From positions 124,001 through 188,000 of the forward strand of contig JALUTQ010000045.1 of NCBI GenBank assembly GCA_032718865.1: a stretch of 64,000 nt of DNA, given 5' to 3'. This DNA is from Tilletia caries (lineage: Eukaryota > Basidiomycota > Exobasidiomycetes > Tilletiales > Tilletiaceae). The notes beneath the pieces are model-generated. The model had not been told where the DNA came from. It made no database searches and worked only from the letters and a program-made list of their open reading frames with translations. Shown one piece after another: positions 57,301 through 64,000 of this stretch (positions within the stretch are counted from its first letter, which is position 1; every line of letters starts with the position of its first letter). Position numbers and translations under genes: made by a program.

Positions 57301-59338
57301 CTTGAGAGCGATGCCGGACTCCTGCTCGCATCACTTCCTCCGCTCGCTGCTTGAGAGCAGTTTCCACTTCGTCGCTCATCTTCTTCCAGATGGCCTCGCT
57401 AGTGTTCTTGTACGTATTCCATTGCTCGGCATGGACGGGCAAGATCATGCTGCCCATGCCTAGTACGCCAGCGAAGGTTGCAGGATGTGGACATTGCTTT
57501 CGAAAAAGCGGCAGGACTGCTTGGAGGACGGAATGTGTCGCTGCTGTGTCGGCCGCACAGTAATTAAGGAGGTTGACCCAGTCCTTTCTGAGAGTGTCCA
57601 CTGTTGAGTCGGAGTCGACGAAGGTGTTCCGAATGTCCTTGTCCAAACGCAAATTGCAGTGTAATGCCGCCACCTCCAGCAAACTGTTTCTGGAAGTCAC
57701 CTCGTGCCACTCCACGGTGCCATCACCGCCTTCGGTGCTTCCTGCATTGGTCGCGGATGAAGGGGCTGCGCCGCTGGACTCCAAGTCACCCTCACTTTCA
57801 GCTTCAGTTGCTGCTGCAACCTCCGCCCGTTTGGCCTGCAATTCTCGCAGCATGGAAGTGACTGCGGCAGCGGCTTCAGCACGCGCCGCCTCTGATTTCG
57901 CTTGAGCCTTGCTTGACGAGTCCTCCCCAACTTCGAATATCGCATGCACCTCGGCCGCGGCCCGGTCGGTATCGTCGTCCTCGAGCAGATGCATGAGAGT
58001 ATCTTCTTCGTTGCCTCCTGACCCATCACTTGAAGGTTGGACACCAAGCGTTTCCGCCAATATGCGTTTGACCTCCTCTTTAGCCATCAGCTTCAAATCC
58101 CTCTCCTCCTTGATTAACGCCTCGGCAGCCTCCTGGCGCTCCTTTCGCTTCTTCATGTACGCTGGGCGCTGAGGACTTGATATGCCGCGAATCGCAACAT
58201 GCAAGCTCATGGTGTCCAGATATCTGATAGGAGGACGCTCGATGGAATATTCATCGAGAATTCGCGCCCGGTCGTATCCAACATTGTGGCCCACGATGAG
58301 TCGGGGTGGACTGTTGTGCCTAGCCTCGTCGCTGTGGCTGCCGAAAGGGATCAGATGTTGGTTGGAATCGCTTTCGCCGGTGAGCCATGGACTGAGCCAG
58401 GCGTACCAGCCCTTTCGTCCGAGCGCAGTTGCCATGACCGGCCAAGGCCCCGAATTGACCAGTGTCTCGACATCGAAAACTAGAGCCGAGTCGTCCAGAG
58501 GGGGATGTGGTATTGAGATGCCTTCACCTAAGGCAGCCGCAGTATGCTCACTGTTGGACGCCGCCGCAGTGAGGAAAGGATACATTGTCCACCCGCTCTG
58601 CCATTTCCACTGCGGACGCCGTGGATGTAGCAGCGAGCGCGATGAGGGGTCCAGCGCGAGCCAATCCTCTGGAGCCAAATATCCCATTTCTCCATCGTCC
58701 TGCTGCGTCGGCACTGCGCCATAGTCTTCGCCGGTCGACGGAGCTGACAGAAGTTGAGAGCCGGATGTTGCAGTAAATGTATGAGTTTCCCTCTGCAGTG
58801 CAGCGAACTCCTCAGCCATGGAGAGCCAAGGCTGGGCAGCCTCCCGGCCCAGTTGCCAGAAATGCTCCGATAGGTTGGCTCCTTGCAGCTGAGGCAAAGT
58901 AAATGCGGTCGGTTTGAGAACAGCCGCTTGACCCGGATCCAGTCCGTGTGTCCGAAGATGTGCGAGCGAGAGAGAAAGTGCCTCGGGTCTTAGAGGCGGC
59001 GGTTGATTGGCTTGAGGATAATCTGGAGGCAGCGGCGGGAACACTTGCGCGTGCAGTGGTCTTGAAAGCAGTTGTACACCGACAGGATTCCGTGGAGCAG
59101 GTTCAGGCGCTCGCGCATGATTTGATTCCTCTGTAAAAACGGGCCAAGCTCCATTGTTACTTCCTTCTCTTTGTCTCGTTGATCGAGCTGCCATGCTGCT
59201 CTCACCTTCGAAGTCATCGTCCCTGAGCTGAGGCGCCGCTGCATAGAATCGCGTACGCTCTACCGGGATGAGTGCAGGGCTCCTGCACGCTCCATCCCCC
59301 GCGCGCGACAGAAGCGACCTTGAAAGTTGGCGGTGCAT
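53294..59338 (-). CDS. MIP1: Mitochondrial DNA polymerase gamma fused in frame to a LYR/Cup1-like protein
   Basis: Replicates mitochondrial DNA. Exon 1 (59338-54077) has no stop; exons 2 (54002-53874) and 3 (53803-53294) follow, giving 1966 aa. The N-terminus MHRQLSRSLLSRAGDGACRS is a mitochondrial targeting type. Exonuclease motifs: VFDVETLVNSGPW (about 286), VGHNVGYDRARILDEY (about 349), YCAADTAATHS (about 593). Polymerase motifs: GWRIVGADVDSEELW (about 1179), RNQAKVFNYSRIYGAG (about 1238), LSVHDEVRYLC (about 1396). After a basic, disordered region (about 1500-1680), MKVLWGLYRPILRLCP (about 1704) begins a LYR-type helix set. It continues after splicing through WLTLLRLNAKGDAK and LPRYKPVQPLPVTMTIVRRR, as in Cup1-like LYR proteins. 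Alternative: a separate LYR gene starting at 54304 with overlapping transcripts. Confidence 0.85.
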
Positions 59339-59822
59339 CGGCTGCTATTGCGTCTGCATTTCCTTCTCGTTGCTGAGTCCAATCGAATCGAGGTCTTCCT
59401 CGTCAGCTCGGCGGCTGCGCGCCTCTCCACCTTCCCAAAATTCGCGCCGCGTGGCAAGGACGCGTCTACCAACGTGCCGCGATTTCCGACGATGTCCATC
59501 AAATGGAGCGTCGCAGGCAGGCGAGGACGGCGACGAGGTCCAAGAAGAACAAAGCGCTTGGACATCATCGGTCCTAACCTCGAACGCTCAGCGGCTGATA
59601 TCTCGACCTTCCGCAGTCTACCGTTCTCTTTCCTTTGCGCGGAAAATCTGTATTTCGCGGCTCGGACACTCATCCAGGTCGCACGAAGGGTCTCGGTCAA
59701 ACGGGAACGATTCAATCCGATTCGAATCAAAAGCAACGCGCTGAGCTTTCGAAACGCTGAGGCTTCCTTCCATCACAAGCAAGAGGTCCACCTGATTGTG
59801 CGCTTCGGTGATCATAGCAGTC
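59339..59822. promoter_or_regulatory. Bidirectional promoter, polymerase gamma / deubiquitinase
   Basis: 484 nt between divergent starts. Long open frames cross it on both strands, but they lack similarity and overlap the promoter of both genes. An N-terminal extension of the deubiquitinase cannot be excluded. Confidence 0.4.
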
Positions 59823-62663
59823 ATGCGGACGATGAATCCTGCTTCCGAGACGGTACCCGACCTTGACGCTCCGAGCGCATCTTCCACACTTCTTCAGGCC
59901 GAATCTCAAACAAAAGACGATAACAATGACACTGACAAAGCTGGTGAGGATGTCCCTGATGTGTCCTTCAGTGTATATACTCCTTTGTATTGCTGACCTG
60001 TCTGATCTTTTAAAGCGTCAGGCTGGCAGCCGCTACCCTCTCAAGCGCCCGGATATGGCGAACCGGCCGGGATGCAGCTCGGCAATTGCGCAACTCCCGC
60101 AGGTCTTAAGAACATTGGAAACACCTGCTACCTCAACTCCGTATTACAGGTGAGTCGTATGTCCATTTTATCCAGTCAAATACCATCCAAGTGCTGATTT
60201 CTTTTGTCGTCTGCAGTACTTCTTCACAATCAAAGAAGTGCGGGATCAAGTAATGGAGGCCGCAACCGCCATTCAACGATCAGAAGGCAGTTGGCTTGGC
60301 GGCGAGCTCCGAGTCGGCGGAAGGCTGGTATCATCAGCAGAGATCGAGAGATCACGAAAATGTAAGGATATCTGTGCGCCGCGATGTGAAAAACGACAGA
60401 GCTCACACCTTTTCTGAATTCCCACAGTCGTGGTACAACTGAGCAATCTTTTTGACAATATGATTACCTCTCCTGCCGCCGCGGTGGAGCCTGAGCGTGA
60501 ACTGGCTTACCTGGCCCTCGTATCCTCGCGCACTGAGGAGGCCGTTCTCAACACGCAAGTCCCTGACGCAAAGCCTCTCCCAGATCAGAAACCCATCGAA
60601 CCGGAAGTGCCGAAACACGAGGCGGACGTCATGCCTACCGATGCTCAGCCACATGCCGAAGCCGAAGCGGCAGTACCTCAGACCGCCGAAACCGCAGAGG
60701 TCTTGCCTGCCACCTCCCTACTGAATGGTGGTCAGCCGTCTGCAAAAGATGAAGCGGAAGTCAAGCTTACCGCCGCGCCACAAGAAGTACTGAAGCCGGT
60801 TGAAAAAGTTGGTGGCGCGTCACAGAAGATGGAACTACAAGCTCAAGAATCGCTCATGCAGCTCGGAGCGCAGCAAGATGTCGGCGAATGTCTGGACAAT
60901 GTGGTCTTTCAAATCGAGGTCGGTCTCAGAACGGCCGGAGCTCAACCAGGTCCTCTCTCCGAGTCTCAAGAACAAGCCAAAAGCGAATCTGCCGCGGCTG
61001 CCGCCAGCTTGGATTCGGCAATCGAAAGGTGTGCATTCATTTTTGCTTCTTCGATGAGACAGGTACAGGTGCTGACGATCGGTTCGTGATTGTCAGGCTG
61101 TTTGTCGGTATCTCCTCACAGCGGGTCGTACCAGTGGCACCTGCACCTGACACCAAGCCATCTGAGCCCAAGCGCGAAATATTCACTCTGATTCCAATCG
61201 ACATCACACATGAAGGCTGTGATGTGTATGATGGGTAAGTCGCGCTGGATACTTCTATCCGAACTCTGTCTTTGACACCCTTCTCAACCACAGGCTGGAC
61301 AATTTCTTCGACGATGAATACATCGAAGGCGCAAATGTAAGGCGGACGGTGACGCTGCAAGAGCCACCAGCCATTCTTCAGATTCAAGCACAGGTGAGCC
61401 GTCCCGTCGTTCTTTCATCTTCATGCTAAGTCGTGTCAAGTTAAGCAGTGACTAAGTGCCCCTCATTCTTGACAGCGTGTGCAATATGATCGACTCCAAG
61501 GAAAGGCATTCAAGGCCTTGACCCACCTGGAGGTCGGCGAGGTCATCAGTCTCGATCGGTATCTTGAACTGCCCGATGGCCATCCAAACAAGGCCGCCCA
61601 TGATGCTCGCAGAATCGAAACAGCGAAACTTCGCACTTCGGAAGCAGAGATTGCCAAAAACAAAGCTGCTCTCTTCAATGGAAAGGTGAGCATACCATAC
61701 CTTCTGAGCTGGGCAGGGGAATACTTGCTGACGGAAAGTGAGGTGTGCAGGTCCCAGTGGCGGAAACCCTTCGGCAACTTGGGAGCGCTATGAACGCCTA
61801 TGCTGCCAAACCGGGCGAGTCGGGATTCGAGCAAGGCGATCTCACTGCGCTTGGGGAAGTGCTGGATGCACAATCTCGAGAGGTACAGAGCGACGTTGAG
61901 AAGCTCGAGAAGGAAGTCACGGGCCTCAAGGCTGCCAGAGAAGAGATCTGGAAGATCGAGACTGAGACGTCATACGAGCTTGTTGCCGTCTTCATGCATC
62001 GGGGTGAGTCTTCCCGCGTACTGACTATGTGGCCTGCTTTATGAGCGCTCATCCTTTCTGCTGCTCCCGCACAGGCGAGGCAACACATGGACACTACTTC
62101 CTTAACCAACGCCGGTTTCCAAATCCCGTCGAGGGTCAGACGCAATGGCTCAAGTACAACGATGAGCAGGTCTGCGAAGCGACCGTGCAAGAAGTGCTCA
62201 AAGAGTAAGTTGACCAGCTTGAAGTAGTTGGACGAGAGATTCAGATGGCAGCGCTCATCGTATCTCGCTCTTCTCCTCCAGCTCTACGGGCGCCACGCCT
62301 TACTTGCTCATTTACGTGCGTCGGAGGCCGGAACCTACAGCCACGATTGACACGGTCCGACGTCAAATAGCCGGGATGAATCTCGAGCTTCCGCCTTCCA
62401 TTAACGGTCCACGAATCTACCCTTCGCCTGATCCCAGCGTTGGCACAGTGGATCCCGCACAGACGCAGGAGTCTTCCACGCAAGCTCCGGAGCCTTCCCC
62501 GCCGCTCGTGGTTGACGATACCGCTGATACCGTTATGGCCGACGCTGTGAACAAAGAGATTCCAGTTGCGGAAGGCTCGTCCATGTCAACATCGGTTCCT
62601 GATACTGCGGGACCTTCACAGAAAGAGCCGGCGACGCAGGCGAGTGCGATGGAGACGGAATAG
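59823..62663 (+). CDS. Ubiquitin-specific protease, Ubp2/USP25-28 type
   Basis: Cysteine protease that removes ubiquitin from proteins. Ten exons: 59823-59943, 60016-60149, 60217-60361, 60428-61028, 61097-61234, 61294-61393, 61476-61685, 61751-62003, 62075-62204 and 62282-62663, 737 aa. The Cys box is [21 protein letters not shown] (catalytic Cys about 78). A long Ala/Glu-rich insert follows, with AQQDVGECLDNVVFQIE as the QQD box. Next come DNFFDDEYIEG, a coiled-coil-prone segment and the His box YELVAVFMHRGEATHGHYF (His about 574), with WLKYNDEQV behind. The YFFTI after the Cys box and the insert between the boxes favour the Ubp2/USP25/USP28 group. The Cys box sits much nearer the N-terminus than in yeast Ubp2. 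A 110-residue acidic tail ends the protein. Confidence 0.88.
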
Positions 62664-62828
62664 AGCACATATCATCTATTTGTTTGCAGTGCAATCTACT
62701 TGTGTCCTGCAAACGGTGTGCAGTGTAGCCGAATTTGACGACACACTACTGCGCCACAGGCGTGCGGGCTTTGGAGGAGGAACCTTGAATAGTCGGTGGC
62801 TTGGTGGGAGACGAAGCGTCTGCAACCA
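62664..62828. other. Short convergent spacer
   Basis: 165 nt between two convergent stops; the 3' ends of both transcripts probably overlap here. Confidence 0.4.
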
Positions 62829-63905
62829 TCAGTCTTGGTCGTCCCTTTTCGCAGTGAGCTTATAATCTGGTTCGGCGGGTCGTTCTGCTGATGCTGAGGG
62901 CACAATGGACATTGAACTAATCCAGTTCTTTGCCTTGAAGATGTCGACCGTAAGTTCGTAAATGCTGATCTCTTCGCCACCCATCATCCTCGACTCCAAC
63001 AAGTGCTCCGGTGAAATATCCTCGCGAACATGTATGCCTTTGGTGGACTTTTCGCGGGTTGCGTAGTAGACCTCGATCCAGGGTCCATCCTTGCCTGTTA
63101 CAGGTGCTCCACGAACTTCGATCATAAGGCGAAGCGACCAACGCTCATCCCCATGCTCGATGCTGTGCAAGAACGCGATCGCGGATGCCGGGGCGTCCTC
63201 GATAGCTGGCTTGATAGTGAGCTCTCGGAGACGCAGTTTTCCTAGGGGGTACCACCGCTCGGAAGAATGATTGGCGCACCAGACCGTAGAACGCCATGTA
63301 GGGCGAGGAGTGCTGAGCTTGAAAAGCTTCGACAGCCGAGTAGGTTCTCCAACTGCCCGCAGCAGTCCGCGTACGCTCATGAGGATTTTCCCAAGGTGGT
63401 TCTGTCCCTGACCATCTTGATCACTTCCGAAGTATGTCTGCATCATGGACAAGTGTCAACGCAAATCTTGTGAATTTATTATCAGGCCTTCCTTTTTAGC
63501 ATCCGTGTGAACTCACATCGGCGGAAGTGTAGATGAGTTCTGCATCACCAGTCTGCAGAAGACGAGCTCGCAGCTGCTGGTTTTGACTATACTTGAGGAT
63601 TTGAACTTCTTGCATCTTTGGTGAGCGGAGCGACAGAATTAAGTTCCAATTAGCACTGACCTGGGCAGACGGGGCATTAAAAGGACTCACGATCGCTAGG
63701 CGTTGCTCTTCCCAGTCCGCTAAAACATAACGAGCCCAGTACTGAATAGAAGAAGTCAGGCACTTGAGCCTGGTCTAAAAAGTTCTCCTCAGGAAACCAT
63801 GGAGATTCGAGGAGACTTACTTGTACCTTGTCAAGCACATCTTCGGGCCATTGCGTCTGGATGATGGCTTGCTGCAGATTCGGGTGCTCATGGAACTTGG
63901 CCGCT
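62829..63905 (-). CDS. NADAR-domain protein, 5' end beyond the window
   Basis: Partial gene. Visible exons: 63905-63821, 63741-63691, 63615-63517 and 63437-62829; upstream exons lie past 64000. The visible part of the domain reads AAKFHEHPNLQQAIIQTQWP, then YWARYVLADWEEQRLAI. It continues with MQEVQILKYSQNQQLRARLL, QTGDAELIYTSAD and TYFGSDQDGQGQNHLGKILM. These match the NADAR (DUF1768, YbiA-like) segments with W-x-x-x-(R/K)-x-x-x-M-x-x-(A/V), the L-L-x-TG-(D/N)-AEL motif and GxGxNxLGK. Family members are N-glycosidases acting on ribosylated or riboflavin-pathway metabolites; some reverse nucleic-acid ADP-ribosylation. About 170 residues after the domain form an extra, unrecognised region. The role in fungi is not established. 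Confidence 0.8.
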
Positions 63906-64000
63906 CTACATGATGCAAAAAACAAAATGGGAGGATATGATGACTTGAGGAGCGATGAGCGTTTCTCCAATTGCACCAAATTGGAAGATGTTACTTTTTA
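63906..64000 (-). other. Probable intron of the NADAR gene at the window edge
   Basis: The acceptor tgcatcatgtag lies just upstream of the exon at 63905, preceded by a T-rich tract. A possible gtaaca donor sits at the very edge. The rest of the gene is outside. Confidence 0.45.

Overview
This window reads as nuclear DNA of a filamentous or dimorphic fungus, most likely a basidiomycete. Protein-coding genes are split by many short introns (about 50-100 nt, GTRAGT-like donors, CAG/TAG acceptors). The gene complement is eukaryotic: XRN1, ARPC2, mitochondrial DNA polymerase gamma, an Ubp2/USP25-like deubiquitinase and fungal cystathionine gamma-synthase. A seven-helix membrane protein in the middle resembles basidiomycete-expanded families. 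I cannot name the species; a smut-related lineage is only a guess. I see no rRNA, tRNA or CRISPR.

Layout. 0.1-10.2 kb holds an MFS transporter (+), a membrane protein with a possible NTF2-like fold (-) and an LtrA-family membrane protein (+). 10.6-11.4 kb is a MITE-like element with terminal inverted repeats and about 17 degenerate 22-bp subterminal units. 11.9-25.4 kb is an accessory island. It starts with a secreted cysteine-rich repeat protein and continues into a 3.2-kb inverted duplication (arms 14074-17234 and 20822-24018) around a 3.6-kb loop. Each arm carries a copy of a secreted proline-repeat protein gene and a decayed gene remnant. The loop holds a seven-helix membrane protein gene and a gene fragment. 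The right outer breakpoint abuts a broken, frameshifted Ala/Ser-rich reading frame. 25.4-29.2 kb is poor in recognisable genes and rich in CA microsatellites.

29.2-64 kb is a dense housekeeping block: cystathionine gamma-synthase (-), a CCDC174-like nuclear protein (-), a tail-anchored inositol polyphosphate 5-phosphatase (+), a DUF1769 protein (+), a coilin-like candidate (-), ARPC2 (+), XRN1 (+), a secreted GH3 beta-glucosidase (+), DNA polymerase gamma running in frame into a LYR/Cup1-like protein (-), a deubiquitinase (+), and a NADAR-domain gene cut by the right edge (-). Three divergent pairs share short promoters: CCDC174/5-phosphatase, coilin-like/ARPC2 and polymerase/deubiquitinase.

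The most noteworthy items are the inverted duplication with its flippable loop, the predicted polymerase gamma-LYR fusion, the MITE-like element, and the XRN1 start codon split by an intron. Exon joins were worked out by hand from splice consensus, reading-frame phase and protein-family continuity. Every multi-exon model listed as complete sums to a multiple of three.
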